A stretch of DNA of 64,000 nucleotides from Mycobacterium sp. SMC-2 (GCF_025263485.1 NZ_CP079863.1:62001-126000); one strand, 5' to 3'. Shown: positions 27,241 through 35,307, numbered from the stretch's first letter. Program-made: numbers and translations. The notes: generated from the letters alone by a model not told the origin.

Positions 27241-29295
27241 GTGACCGGGTTCGGTCACCTGATGGCGCCGGGACAGATCGGCGCCATGACGGTGCGCAAC
27301 CGCGTGGTCATGTCTCCGATGGAGACCATGTACGGCACCCCGGACGGGCTGCCATCGGAGCGCACCCGCGACTACTTCGCCGCCCGCGCGAGGGGCGGTG
27401 TCGGCCTGATCACGCTGGGCGCCACCGGGATTGACCACCAACACCCGGAGACGCCCGGCGGCCTGCACCTGGCTACCGACGAGGCGGTCGACGCACACCG
27501 GGCGCTGGTCGACGTCGTGCACGAGCACGGCGCCAAGATCCAGCCCCAGATCGTGCACGCCGGGCCCGACGGCCTGGGACCCGAGCTGTTCGGTGTCACG
27601 TCGTTGGGGCCGTCGGTGATTCCCTCCTACCTCACCGGGCGTCCGTCGGCCGAGATCAGCAAGCAACAGCTGTGCGGAGTGTTCGATTTGTTCAAGGCCG
27701 CGGTGCGCCGCGCCGTCGAGGCCGGCTACGACGGCATCGAACTGCACGCCGCGCACGGGTACATGCTGCTGGGCTCGTTCCTTGCCCCGCAACGCAATCG
27801 GCGCAGCGACGAATACCGCGGCGATTCTGCGCGCGGGCGGGCGCGGGTGGTGCTGGATGCGCTGGCCGCGATCCGCTCCGAGGTCGGCGACGCACTGCCG
27901 ATCACGTTGCGTATCTCCGGCTACGAACGGGTCGCCGGCGGACGGCCCATCTTCGAGACCGCACAGCTGGCACCGGAATTCGTCGCCGCCGGCGTCGACG
28001 CGTTCCACGTCAGCGGCGGAGTGATCGACCGGCTGGTGACCGGGATGGTCAACGGCGCTGACGACGGCGACGCGCTCAACGTCGGGGCCGCGGCGGCCGT
28101 CAAGCAGGTGGTCGACGTGCCGGTGATCGCCGTCGGCCGCATCCACGACCCGGTGCGGGCCGAACGGATCCTGGCCGACGGCCGCGCCGATTTCATCGCC
28201 ATGGGGCGTCCCCTGTTGGCCGACCCCGAACTGCCGCGCAAACTGCGCGACGGGCAAGCGCACCGGATTCGCAAATGCATCTCCTGTGAAAACTGCATCG
28301 ATGCAATGGAACAGCGCTTCTCCGTAGACTGCGCCGTCAATCCCCGCACCGGTAGGGAGCGGGAAATGGTGGCGGCTCCCGCCACGCGCGCCAAGCGCGT
28401 GGCGGTGGTCGGCGGCGGTCCGGCAGGACTGGAAGCCGCGCGGGTCGCCGCCGAGCGTGGCCACCGCGTCACGCTTTTCGAACGCAGCACCGCGCTGGGC
28501 GGGGCGCTGCGCTGGGCGGCGGTTCTGCATCCGGAGAACCAGTCGTTCCTGCACTACCTGCGCGAGGAAATAAAGCTCAGCAGCGCGGAAGTCCGCCTCG
28601 GCCAGGATATTTCGGCTCGGGACATCGTCAAAGTCGGCCCCGATGCGGTGGTCGTGGCGACCGGGGGCCGTGTCGCCGTGCCGGCGATCCCCGGGTCCGA
28701 CCTACCGCACGTCTACACCGGACCGGGTTTACGCGAATTGCTCGGCGGCCGAGCCGAATCCACCGCCCCGGCTTGGCAGCGGCTGGGGGCTTCCGCGCTC
28801 GGCGGCTGGCGGCAACGACTGGTGCGGCCCGCCGCGGTCCGGCTGGCCAGCCGCGCCTGGATGCCGCTCGGGCGCCGAGTCGCCATCATCGGCGGCGACC
28901 TGGTCGCCCTGGAACTGGCCGAATTCCTGGCGAGCCGGGGCCGGTTGGTGTCGATACTCGAATCGGGCAAGAACATCGCCCCGGAAGTGGGCAACAAACG
29001 CAAGACTGAGCACATGGATCGCCTCGACCGGCTGGGCGTCACCGTGCACGTCCGGGCAACCGTGGAGCGGATCACCACCGAAGCGGTGGTGTTCACCCCC
29101 GCCGGTGGCATCGCCCGGCATCTGCAGGCCGACAGCGTCGTGCTGGCGGGCACAATTGAACCCGACACCGCTTTGTTCGACGCGCTGGTCGCCGCCCTGC
29201 CCGGGGCCGACGTGCACGCCGCCGGCGACTGCACCGGCCTGGGGCTGATCCGAAAGGCCACCGAGGAAGGCGCGCGCGCCGCGTGCGCAATCTAA
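27241..29295 (+). CDS. NADH:flavin oxidoreductase, 2,4-dienoyl-CoA reductase/Old Yellow Enzyme type
   Basis: A 684-residue two-part flavoenzyme. Residues about 1-340 form the FMN-binding OYE barrel, with ELHAAHGYMLLGSFLAPQ NRR-type active-site sequence. A four-cysteine iron-sulfur motif follows (CISCENC, then a cysteine 12 residues on). The C-terminal half holds two Rossmann folds for FAD and NAD(P), VAVVGGGPAGLEAARVA and VAIIGGDLVALELAEFL. This matches 2,4-dienoyl-CoA reductase, TMA dehydrogenase and BaiCD-like enzymes that reduce C=C bonds. I recall no gene between adhB and Rv0760c in M. tuberculosis, so this is an added function. The start is a GTG only 23 bp after adhB. Confidence 0.92.
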   Translation: MTGFGHLMAPGQIGAMTVRNRVVMSPMETMYGTPDGLPSERTRDYFAARARGGVGLITLGATGIDHQHPETPGGLHLATDEAVDAHRALVDVVHEHGAKIQPQIVHAGPDGLGPELFGVTSLGPSVIPSYLTGRPSAEISKQQLCGVFDLFKAAVRRAVEAGYDGIELHAAHGYMLLGSFLAPQRNRRSDEYRGDSARGRARVVLDALAAIRSEVGDALPITLRISGYERVAGGRPIFETAQLAPEFVAAGVDAFHVSGGVIDRLVTGMVNGADDGDALNVGAAAAVKQVVDVPVIAVGRIHDPVRAERILADGRADFIAMGRPLLADPELPRKLRDGQAHRIRKCISCENCIDAMEQRFSVDCAVNPRTGREREMVAAPATRAKRVAVVGGGPAGLEAARVAAERGHRVTLFERSTALGGALRWAAVLHPENQSFLHYLREEIKLSSAEVRLGQDISARDIVKVGPDAVVVATGGRVAVPAIPGSDLPHVYTGPGLRELLGGRAESTAPAWQRLGASALGGWRQRLVRPAAVRLASRAWMPLGRRVAIIGGDLVALELAEFLASRGRLVSILESGKNIAPEVGNKRKTEHMDRLDRLGVTVHVRATVERITTEAVVFTPAGGIARHLQADSVVLAGTIEPDTALFDALVAALPGADVHAAGDCTGLGLIRKATEEGARAACAI

Positions 29296-29312
29296 TGACA
29301 GGAGAGGTAACG

Positions 29313-29732
29313 ATGACCCAAACCGCCCAATCCCCGGCACTGACCGCGTCGCAGTCGTCATGGCGCTGCGCTCAAGCCAAAGACCGCGACGGCTGGCTGG
29401 CACTGATGACCGACGACGTCGTCATCGAGGACCCGATCGGCAAGTCGGTCACCAATCCCGACGGCACGGGTGTGCGCGGTAAGGCGGCCGTCGGCGAATT
29501 TTTCGACAACAACATCGCCAAGAATCAGCTGACCATCACGTGCGAGGAGACCTTCCCGTCGAGCTCCCCTGACGAGATCGCCCATATCCTGGTGCTGCAG
29601 AGCAAGTTTGAGGGCGGGATGACCAGCAAGGTGCGCGGCGTGTTCACCTACAAGGTCAACGACGCCGGGCTGATCACCAACATGCGCGGATACTGGAACC
29701 TCGACGTGATGGAGTTCGGCCAGGAAGGCTGA
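29313..29732 (+). CDS. NTF2-like, ketosteroid-isomerase-fold protein (Rv0760c-like)
   Basis: A 139-residue single-domain protein, the same length as Rv0760c. That protein has the ketosteroid isomerase fold and is known to bind steroids. Visible features are the helix CAQAKDRDGWLALMTDDVVIEDP, in which aspartates line the pocket, and the beta strands ILVLQSKFEGG and VFTYKVND. Isomerase activity has not been established for the family member, and the catalytic pair is uncertain here. A GGAGAGG ribosome-binding site precedes the ATG. It immediately follows the OYE-type flavoprotein, making a joint action on a cyclic enone-like substrate a reasonable guess. Confidence 0.9.
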   Translation: MTQTAQSPALTASQSSWRCAQAKDRDGWLALMTDDVVIEDPIGKSVTNPDGTGVRGKAAVGEFFDNNIAKNQLTITCEETFPSSSPDEIAHILVLQSKFEGGMTSKVRGVFTYKVNDAGLITNMRGYWNLDVMEFGQEG

Positions 29733-29768
29733 CGCGGGGCGTCCGAACGCCGCCCCTATGCTGGGGCC

Positions 29769-30173
29769 ATGGCGTCGATCTTCACCAAGATCATCAACCG
29801 CGAACTTCCCGGCCGGTTCGTCTACGAGGACGACGAGGTCGTCGCGTTTCTGACGATCGAGCCCATGACTCAGGGGCACACACTGGTGGTGCCGCGGGCC
29901 GAGATCGATCAGTGGCAGGACGTCGATGGCGCGACGTTTACCCGGATCATGTCCGTGAGTCAGCTCATCGGCAAGGCGGTGTGCAAGGCCTTCAAGACAG
30001 AGCGGGCCGGCGTGATCATCGCCGGGCTGGAGGTGCCGCATCTGCACGTCCACGTGTTTCCCACCCGCCGCCTGAGCGACTTCGGCTTCGCCAACGTCGA
30101 CCGCAACCCGTCGCCGGAATCCTTGGACGCGGCGCAGGCGAAGATCAAGGCGGCCCTGGCTCAGCTGGCGTGA
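29769..30173 (+). CDS. HIT-family protein (Rv0759c-like)
   Basis: A 134-residue histidine-triad nucleotide-binding protein. The triad is HLHVHVFP near residue 97, and the N-terminal half has [11 protein letters not shown] and [11 protein letters not shown] proteins hydrolyse nucleoside phosphoramidates or AMP-linked compounds. It stands apart from the upstream genes with its own 36-bp leader. Its last 13 bases overlap the 3' end of the convergent phoR. Confidence 0.93.
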   Translation: MASIFTKIINRELPGRFVYEDDEVVAFLTIEPMTQGHTLVVPRAEIDQWQDVDGATFTRIMSVSQLIGKAVCKAFKTERAGVIIAGLEVPHLHVHVFPTRRLSDFGFANVDRNPSPESLDAAQAKIKAALAQLA

Positions 30174-31606
30174 ACCGGCTCCTGCGCCGGCACCTCGCTG
30201 ACACGCGGCAACGTGACACGGAAACAGCAGCCCTCCCCGGGCGCGGTCGTCACCTGGACGGTGCCACCGTGCGCGCGCACCAGCGAGTCGACGATCGATA
30301 GTCCCAATCCGGTGCCGCCGCTGGCGCGTGCCCGCGACGAGTCGGTGCGATAGAACCGCTCGAACACCCGCGACGCGTCCTGCTCCGTCATGCCGGGACC
30401 CTTGTCGGCCACCTCCAAAACCGCGTCGTCGCCGACGGTGCCGACCCGAACGGTGACGTCGGCGCCCTCCGGGGTGTGCTGCAAGGCGTTGGCGACCAGG
30501 TTGCTCAGCACCTGCCGGATCCGCGGTTCGTCGCCGAGCACCTCCGGGGTGCCCGGGCCGTCGAGCACTTCCATGGTGATGGTGCGGTTCGGATCCATCG
30601 CCTGCGCGTCGTGCACGGCGTCGCTGGCCAGCGCCAGCAAGTCGACCCGATTGTGTTCGAGCGGTCGTTGCACGTCGAGCCGGGCCAGCAGCAGCAGGTC
30701 GTCGACCAGCAGACCCATCCGGCTGGCTTCGCTTTCGATTCGCGACAACAGCATGGCGACGTCACGGGCGGCGCCCTGGCGATACAACTCCGCGAAGCCC
30801 CGGATGGTCGTCAGCGGGGTGCGCAACTCGTGGCTGGCGTCAGTGATGAACCGCCGCATCCGCTCCTCGGAACCGCGAGCCTTCTCGGCCGACGACTCCG
30901 AGGACGCGAGGGCTTCCTGGATCTGCGCAAGCATGCCGTTGAGGGCGAGCGACAGTCGGCCCACCTCGGTGCGCGGATCGCGTTCTGGCACACGGCGATC
31001 CAGTTGGCCGGCGGCGATCGCCGCGGCGGTCTGTTCGACTTCGGACAGCGGCCGCAGGCTGCGCTGCACCACCGCGAACCCGGCGATGCCGACCACGACC
31101 AGTACCGCCACCCCGATGCCGATCTGCAACCAGACCAGGGAGCTCACCGTGTGTTGTACGTCGGAGAGGTCGACCGCGACGGTGGTCAGCCCACCGTGCA
31201 CAGCCCGCACCGACACCGCGCGCCACTGGATGTCGGACCCGTTGACCGAGGGCAGCGTCGTCGGATTGGGGCCCACGTCGTTGTTGGGCGGTAGCGCCGG
31301 TTCCGCGTTGCGGTCATTGATCGCCGTAACGGTGCGGCCGTCAGGGCTGATGCCGCGCACGTAGAACTTGGACGGCGGGCGGGCGGGGTCGAAGCCTTGC
31401 GCGTTCGACGTCGAATGTTTCCACGGAGACTGCGCCCACGTGCGCGACGCCTCGAGCAGCGTCTGGTCGATCCGGGTGACCAGGCTGTGCCGCAGGATCG
31501 ACGTGACCGCGATGCCCGAGACGGCCAGTCCGCACGCCACCAGCACCAGGGTGGCGGCGACCAGCCCTACCCGGAGCGGCAATCCACGTCGATGCTGTTT
31601 GGCCAT
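30161..31606 (-). CDS. phoR: Sensor histidine kinase PhoR
   Basis: A 481-residue membrane kinase pairing with PhoP. TM1 spans about residues 13-36 and TM2 about 157-181, with a periplasmic sensor loop of about 120 residues between them. A HAMP domain follows (182-234), then the HisKA domain with the phosphorylated His259 in [12 protein letters not shown]. The ATPase has an N box around [13 protein letters not shown], a G1 box DKGPGM and a G2 box [10 protein letters not shown]. In M. tuberculosis PhoPR responds to acidic pH and controls complex lipids and ESX-1 secretion. It starts 41 bp after the phoP stop. Its C-terminal end overlaps the HIT gene on the other strand. Confidence 0.97.
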   Translation of the reverse strand: MAKQHRRGLPLRVGLVAATLVLVACGLAVSGIAVTSILRHSLVTRIDQTLLEASRTWAQSPWKHSTSNAQGFDPARPPSKFYVRGISPDGRTVTAINDRNAEPALPPNNDVGPNPTTLPSVNGSDIQWRAVSVRAVHGGLTTVAVDLSDVQHTVSSLVWLQIGIGVAVLVVVGIAGFAVVQRSLRPLSEVEQTAAAIAAGQLDRRVPERDPRTEVGRLSLALNGMLAQIQEALASSESSAEKARGSEERMRRFITDASHELRTPLTTIRGFAELYRQGAARDVAMLLSRIESEASRMGLLVDDLLLLARLDVQRPLEHNRVDLLALASDAVHDAQAMDPNRTITMEVLDGPGTPEVLGDEPRIRQVLSNLVANALQHTPEGADVTVRVGTVGDDAVLEVADKGPGMTEQDASRVFERFYRTDSSRARASGGTGLGLSIVDSLVRAHGGTVQVTTAPGEGCCFRVTLPRVSEVPAQEPVHAS

Positions 31607-31638
31607 TGTGGGTGATTCTTCGCTAACGGCGGTGACCG

Positions 31639-31657
31639 ACCGCGCGCTCAGCGCGGT
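31639..31657 (-). promoter_or_regulatory. Hairpin across the phoP stop codon
   Basis: The perfect 7-bp arms ACCGCGC and GCGCGGT flank a five-base loop. The stem covers the phoP stop codon and lies 33 bp before phoR. It could pause transcription or stabilise phoP mRNA and so set the PhoP to PhoR ratio. No U-tract is seen, so it is not a classic terminator. Confidence 0.4.
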
Positions 31658-32367
31658 TCCCGCAACACATAACCCACTCCGCGCAGGGTGTGCAGCAGGC
31701 GCTTCTCGCCGGTGTCGATCTTGCGCCGCAGGTACGACACGTAGGACTCGACGACATTGACGTCACCTCCGAAGTCGTATCGCCACACGTGGTCGAGGAT
31801 CTTGGGCTTGCTCAGCACCGTGCCCGCGTTGATCACAAAGTAACGCAGCAGCGTGAACTCGGTCGGCGACAGCGAGACCGGTTCGCCGGCCTTCCATACT
31901 TCGTGGGTTTCCTCGTCGAGTTCGATGTCGGCGAACGTCAGGCGGGCGCTGCGGGGTTCGGCGCCGCCCTTGCCGGCGCGGCGGAGGATCACCCGCAGCC
32001 GCGCGACGACCTCTTCCAGGCTGAAGGGCTTGGTCACATAGTCGTCGCCGCCCAGGGTCAGGCCGGCGATCTTGTCCTGCAGCGAGTCGCGGGCCGTGAG
32101 GAACAACGCCGGGGCGTCGATGCCGTCGGCGCGCAGGCGCCGCAGCACCCCGAACCCGTCCATGCCCGGCATCATCACGTCGAGGATCACCGCGTCGGGA
32201 CGGGCCTCGCGGGCCCGATCCAGGGCCTGGGCTCCGTTGGTCGCCGTATAGACCTCGAAACCCTGGAACTTCAGGCTCACCGAGAGCAGCTCGACGATGT
32301 TGGCCTCGTCGTCGACCACCAGGACGCGAGCCTCGGGTTTCGTTTCACTTGGGGTTGCCGCGGTCAT
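31648..32367 (-). CDS. phoP: Response regulator PhoP
   Basis: A 239-residue OmpR-type regulator. The receiver domain occupies residues about 14-125, with phospho-acceptor Asp63 in VILDVMMPG, an acidic pair VVDDE and conserved Lys in YVTKPFS. The winged-helix DNA-binding domain occupies about 140-238 (SPTEFTLLRYF, HVWRYDFGGDVNVVESYVSYLRR). Apart from a shorter N-terminus the sequence is nearly that of M. tuberculosis PhoP. It is first in the phoPR operon. A triple direct repeat just upstream fits the known autoregulation. Confidence 0.97.
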   Translation of the reverse strand: MTAATPSETKPEARVLVVDDEANIVELLSVSLKFQGFEVYTATNGAQALDRAREARPDAVILDVMMPGMDGFGVLRRLRADGIDAPALFLTARDSLQDKIAGLTLGGDDYVTKPFSLEEVVARLRVILRRAGKGGAEPRSARLTFADIELDEETHEVWKAGEPVSLSPTEFTLLRYFVINAGTVLSKPKILDHVWRYDFGGDVNVVESYVSYLRRKIDTGEKRLLHTLRGVGYVLREPR

Positions 32368-32396
32368 CGATTCTTGTGCCCCCTGGTTGAGCGTTA

Positions 32397-32425
32397 CCTG
32401 TGAAAAAATTGTGTGGTTGCTGAAA
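32397..32425 (-). promoter_or_regulatory. Triple direct repeat, probable PhoP box of the phoP promoter
   Basis: On the minus strand three heptamers, TTTCAGC, ACACAAT and TCACAGG, are separated by four bases each, an exact 11-bp period. PhoP is known to bind heptamer direct repeats of TCACAGC type with a four-base spacer. Matches to that heptamer are 5/7, 4/7 and 6/7. The element lies 30-58 bp before the phoP start. Confidence 0.6.
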
Positions 32426-32523
32426 GCTCAGTGCCAACACTCTGATAGTAGTCTGCCAGGAATTGCCGCACCGGCTTGGACCTGCACGGCTTGTTGCGGT
32501 CGCGTCGCGAATAGACTCGTGGG

Positions 32524-33240
32524 ATGAACCTCGCCGCGCGGATCGTCTCGGCCGCGACCGCCCCGGCACGGGTCGGGCTTGCCGCCGCGGACGCCGGCTT
32601 GACCGTCGCAACCGCTGCGGTGGGTGTGGCGAAACGAGCTTTGGGCGACGGCGGGACCACCGGAACGAACGCCATGACGTCCATGCTGGGTATCGACGAC
32701 GCGATCGTTCGCGCCAACCGACTAGCCCGGCTGCTCGACGACGACGCGCCCCTGGGGCGGGCGGTGGCGCCGGACGGACCGATCGACCGGCTGCTGCGCC
32801 CCGGCGGGGTGGTCGACATGCTGACGTCGGAGGGCGGTCTGCTTGACCGCCTCACCGCGGAGGGTGGAGGCCTGCACCGCACCCTGCAGCCCGGCGGGCT
32901 GGCCGATCAACTTGTCTCCGAGGACGGGTTGATCGAACGGCTGCTGGCCGAGGATGGCCTGGCCGATCGGCTGCTCAGCGACGGCGGCCTGGTGGACAAG
33001 CTGACGGCGAAACATGGACCACTCGACCAGCTCGCCGACGTCGCCGACACCCTGGCGCGGCTGACGCCCGGAATGGAGGCGCTCGAGCCCGCCATCGCCA
33101 CCCTGCAGGACGCCGTCGTCGCGCTCACCATGGTGGTCAACCCCCTGAGCAACATCGCCGACCGCATCCCGCTGCCCGGTCGCCGGCGTACCTCGTCCCG
33201 GGTGGTGCGCTCAACGCGCGTGATCAATAGCGACGAGTGA
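32524..33240 (+). CDS. Protein with nine tandem ten-residue repeats (Rv0756c position)
   Basis: A 238-residue protein of unknown function. Residues 81-170 consist of nine in-register decapeptide repeats, for example LRPGGVVDML, TSEGGLLDRL, VSEDGLIERL and LAEDGLADRL. The pattern is a Gly (often Gly-Gly or Asp-Gly) followed by two hydrophobic positions, D/E, R and L. The regular leucines suggest a repetitive amphipathic structure. The N-terminal 45 residues are alanine-rich helix and the C-terminus is basic (PGRRRTSSRVVRS). No signal peptide or catalytic motif is seen. It is divergent from phoP, so the triple PhoP repeat may also affect it. Confidence 0.8.
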   Translation: MNLAARIVSAATAPARVGLAAADAGLTVATAAVGVAKRALGDGGTTGTNAMTSMLGIDDAIVRANRLARLLDDDAPLGRAVAPDGPIDRLLRPGGVVDMLTSEGGLLDRLTAEGGGLHRTLQPGGLADQLVSEDGLIERLLAEDGLADRLLSDGGLVDKLTAKHGPLDQLADVADTLARLTPGMEALEPAIATLQDAVVALTMVVNPLSNIADRIPLPGRRRTSSRVVRSTRVINSDE

Positions 33241-33268
33241 CCGATTAAGCTTGGACCGGTTTGACCCC

Positions 33269-33340
33269 GCCTCCTTAGCTCAGTGGTAGAGCACTCGCCT
33301 TGTAAGCGAGCGGTCGTCAGTTCAATCCTGACAGGGGGCT
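33269..33340 (+). tRNA. tRNA-Thr (anticodon TGT)
   Basis: A full cloverleaf can be drawn. The acceptor is GCCTCCT paired with AGGGGGC (one T-G wobble), and the D stem is GCTC/GAGC. The anticodon stem is CTCGC/GCGAG with loop CTTGTAA, giving anticodon TGT. The T arm is GTCAG-TTCAATC-CTGAC. The discriminator is T and the CCA end is not encoded. It reads ACA codons and sits at the edge between the two conserved gene blocks. Confidence 0.97.
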
Positions 33341-33367
33341 CGCATTCGGTGGAGGCGATGACCCGGG

Positions 33368-34153
33368 TTATGGGTGGCCTGGGATGCCTTCCAGATCTCC
33401 CTGGATATCTTGCAGGTTCCCTTGGATGCCTTGCAGTTTTCCTTCGATGGCCTGCAGATCGGACAGGGCATTCTGATAGGCCGGCAACATCTCGCCCGGG
33501 CCGGCAGGTTGAGACTGAGGGCAATACGCGACGATGGCGCCCGCGGTGACTTCGACGCTTTGGTTGGCATCCCATATCGACGACCGTTGCACGAATTGGA
33601 CCGCGTCCGCGAAATTGTGTTGTCGCGTCAGGAAGTCGCACACCGCGTGCCCCTGGGTCATCGCGTATTCCTGGCTGGGCATTGGCACGCCTTCGTGCTT
33701 CAACGCACCGATGAACGCGGCGTCGGCCATATCGATGCGCGGAGGCGGTGCTTTCGGTGCAATTCGACTGGGTGGCGGCGCGACCGACGGCGGACCTTCC
33801 GCCGACTGCGCCGACGAATCCTGTTGGCGGGCCGCGAACATCACCACCACCGCGGCGACGACTGCCACCAGGGATAGCGGCAACGCCGCGAAAAGGCCCA
33901 ACCGGCGCAGCGCACCCTTACGCCGACGGGGCGCGGTGCCGGTTTTGGTGCCCCGCGGCCAGGTGTCCGCGACAACCCCGGTCGCGGGCGTTTGCACCGC
34001 GTGGGTTGGCGAGGCCCCCGCGGTCTGGGCCAGGAGCTCGTCGAGCAGCTCGTCGGCCTCCCGGGCCGACGGCTGACCGCCCTGCTCGCGGACCGATCGG
34101 CGGCTAAGGGCGATGCGCCGCAATTCTGAGTCGATCGTCTCGCGGTCGCGCAT
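33368..34153 (-). CDS. DUF732-type single-pass membrane protein
   Basis: A 261-residue protein. The first 85 residues are charged and cytoplasmic and end in a basic patch (RRRKGALRR). One TM segment follows (LGLFAALPLSLVAVVAAVVV, about 87-108), then a proline-rich linker. The extracytoplasmic DUF732-like domain runs DAAFIGALKHEGVPM to VAYCPQ, with two cysteines (CDFL and YCPQ) that could form a disulfide. The C-terminal tail has heptad-like units (LQGIQGN, LQDIQGD, LEGIPG). Function is unknown. A PhoP-like direct repeat lies about 20 bp upstream of the start. Confidence 0.82.
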   Translation of the reverse strand: MRDRETIDSELRRIALSRRSVREQGGQPSAREADELLDELLAQTAGASPTHAVQTPATGVVADTWPRGTKTGTAPRRRKGALRRLGLFAALPLSLVAVVAAVVVMFAARQQDSSAQSAEGPPSVAPPPSRIAPKAPPPRIDMADAAFIGALKHEGVPMPSQEYAMTQGHAVCDFLTRQHNFADAVQFVQRSSIWDANQSVEVTAGAIVAYCPQSQPAGPGEMLPAYQNALSDLQAIEGKLQGIQGNLQDIQGDLEGIPGHP

Positions 34154-34171
34154 ATCAACAGTCTGCGAGTG

Positions 34172-34189
34172 TCACGACAATGTCACAAG
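34172..34189 (+). promoter_or_regulatory. Direct repeat resembling a PhoP box
   Basis: TCACGAC and TCACAAG are separated by four bases, the 7-4-7 layout of PhoP sites. Each heptamer matches TCACAGC at five of seven positions. It lies just upstream of the DUF732 gene, less than 2 kb from phoP. Confidence 0.4.
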
Positions 34190-34501
34190 TCCCGTTAGTC
34201 GGGGTGGCACTGCCGGCGGATGGCGGCGAACACGCCCGCTTGCGTTCCCTGCCCGCCCGCGGACATGAGCTCAGCCGGCTTGCCGTCGTCGGCGCACCGC
34301 GTCAAGGGGCGTTGCCACCGCGCCCGGCACCGCATTCGAACGCGACAGACGAGCTAGCCTCGAATTCGTTGAATCATGCCCTGCGGCACGGGTATTGGAT
34401 ACTCTAGAACCGATTGGCCGCTCGTCAGCGCCTGGGTCATGAAAAGTACTCTGTCGCAGTGGATTAGAGGCCTTAGCTGCCGCACGTGCTACGCTGGCCG
34501 T

Positions 34502-34519
34502 GGATGCCCGTCGGCATCC
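34502..34519 (+). promoter_or_regulatory. Leader hairpin of the cold-shock gene
   Basis: Perfect 7-bp arms GGATGCC and GGCATCC enclose the loop CGTC. It ends 25 bp before the csp ATG. If TACGCT (34490-34495) is the -10 box, transcription would start at or near the hairpin, placing it at the 5' end of the mRNA, where it could affect stability or temperature response. Confidence 0.5.
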
Positions 34520-34544
34520 GTTCAAAATGAGAGAAGTTGAAGGT

Positions 34545-34748
34545 ATGACACAGGGAACTGTGAAATGGTTTAACAGCGAAAAAGGCTTCGGTTTTATCGC
34601 TCCGGACGGCGGCGCAGCAGATGTGTTCGTCCATTACTCGGAAATCCAGGGTAACGGCTACAGGTCGCTCGAGGAGAACCAACGAGTTGAGTTCAACATC
34701 GAGCAGGGGGCCAAGGGCCCGCAGGCAGTCGGAGTGACCTCCGTCTAG
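34545..34748 (+). CDS. cspA: Cold-shock domain protein
   Basis: A 67-residue CspA-type protein made of a single OB fold. RNP1 is KGFGFIAPD and RNP2 is VFVHYSEI, the two motifs that bind single-stranded nucleic acids. The conserved [12 protein letters not shown] start shows that the ATG at 34545 is correct; a GTG 15 codons upstream would add unrelated residues from the leader hairpin. It acts as an RNA chaperone at low temperature or in growth control. A strong hairpin follows the stop, so it is probably monocistronic. Other csp genes exist in mycobacteria, so the exact symbol is tentative. Confidence 0.95.
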   Translation: MTQGTVKWFNSEKGFGFIAPDGGAADVFVHYSEIQGNGYRSLEENQRVEFNIEQGAKGPQAVGVTSV

Positions 34749-34765
34749 CGCGACGCTCTACCCCG

Positions 34766-34798
34766 TGTGGGCTGGTGGGTGATTCCCGCCAGCCCACA
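34766..34798 (+). terminator. Stem-loop terminator after csp
   Basis: TGTGGGCTGG and CCAGCCCACA form a perfect 10-bp stem that continues with an inner GGG/CCC pair around a TGATT loop. It begins 18 bp after the csp stop. No U-tract follows, as is common for mycobacterial terminators. Confidence 0.75.
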
Positions 34799-35065
34799 TC
34801 GCGTTGAGGGGTTCATTGACTACTCGGAGCACACCCGGGCGGTCGGGCGGGGATCAAGATTTGTGGCTTCGGGGCTGATCAGCGCCGCCAGCCACCCGGC
34901 GCGACTCCTCCGCTCGCAATGGCGTGTAGATTGGTGACAGCAGTTCCCGTTCGCAACTGCCCGTAGCCATCTTCTTGTGCACATGAGCACATCTACGAAT
35001 TGCTCGCCCTTCGCTCCACACGCTCACGTTTGGGCCGAAGCCAAACCAATCAAGGACCCCGCTTT
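34799..35065 (+). other. Non-coding stretch after the csp terminator
   Basis: No domain-bearing frame is present. The segment from about 34950 to 35065 is less GC-rich than its surroundings and contains GTGCACATGAGCAC, a partly palindromic stretch. It could be a long leader for the small ORF at 35066 or a remnant of a lost gene. I see no tRNA or clear promoter. Confidence 0.4.
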
Positions 35066-35203
35066 ATGACATCGTCCGACCTGTTTTCGCATCGCTACGA
35101 GCCCGAGGTCGTCTCACCCACCGCTCGCGATGGCGAACCGGTGCAACTTCCGATCTTCTCCGACCGCCCCAACAGCGATTCCGCCGCTACCAAGCCATCC
35201 TGA
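35066..35203 (+). CDS. Small orphan protein, 45 residues
   Basis: The frame starts MTSSDLFSHRYEPE and contains an acidic, proline-rich middle (VVSPTARDGEPVQLPIFSDRP). It has no membrane segment or known motif. A longer frame back to 35000 is possible but starts in less codon-like sequence. The preceding long leader and a hairpin shortly after the stop suggest a real transcript. It could equally be the remnant 5' end of a longer gene. I do not recognise it. Confidence 0.4.
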   Translation: MTSSDLFSHRYEPEVVSPTARDGEPVQLPIFSDRPNSDSAATKPS

Positions 35204-35217
35204 ATTCCTTGACCGCG

Positions 35218-35231
35218 GTCCGGCACCGGAC
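35218..35231. terminator. Short palindrome after the small ORF
   Basis: GTCCGG and CCGGAC flank CA, 15 bp after the stop at 35203. It may be a weak terminator or an operator for the downstream transglycosylase gene at 35308. Confidence 0.35.
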
Positions 35232-35307
35232 GATCGTCGGTTAGCGCATTGATGTCCTGCGGTCAGATGGGAAAGACTGTCCGGAGCAATCGACGGAAGT
35301 AACCACC

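Larger units (their letters stand above)
34154..34544 (+). other. Long divergent promoter region before the cold-shock gene
   Basis: This 391-bp gap separates the DUF732 gene from csp. It holds a PhoP-like repeat near 34172, a possible -10 hexamer TACGCT at 34490-34495, and a hairpin at 34502-34519 that would begin the csp leader. Short open frames inside it have no recognisable content. Confidence 0.5.
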
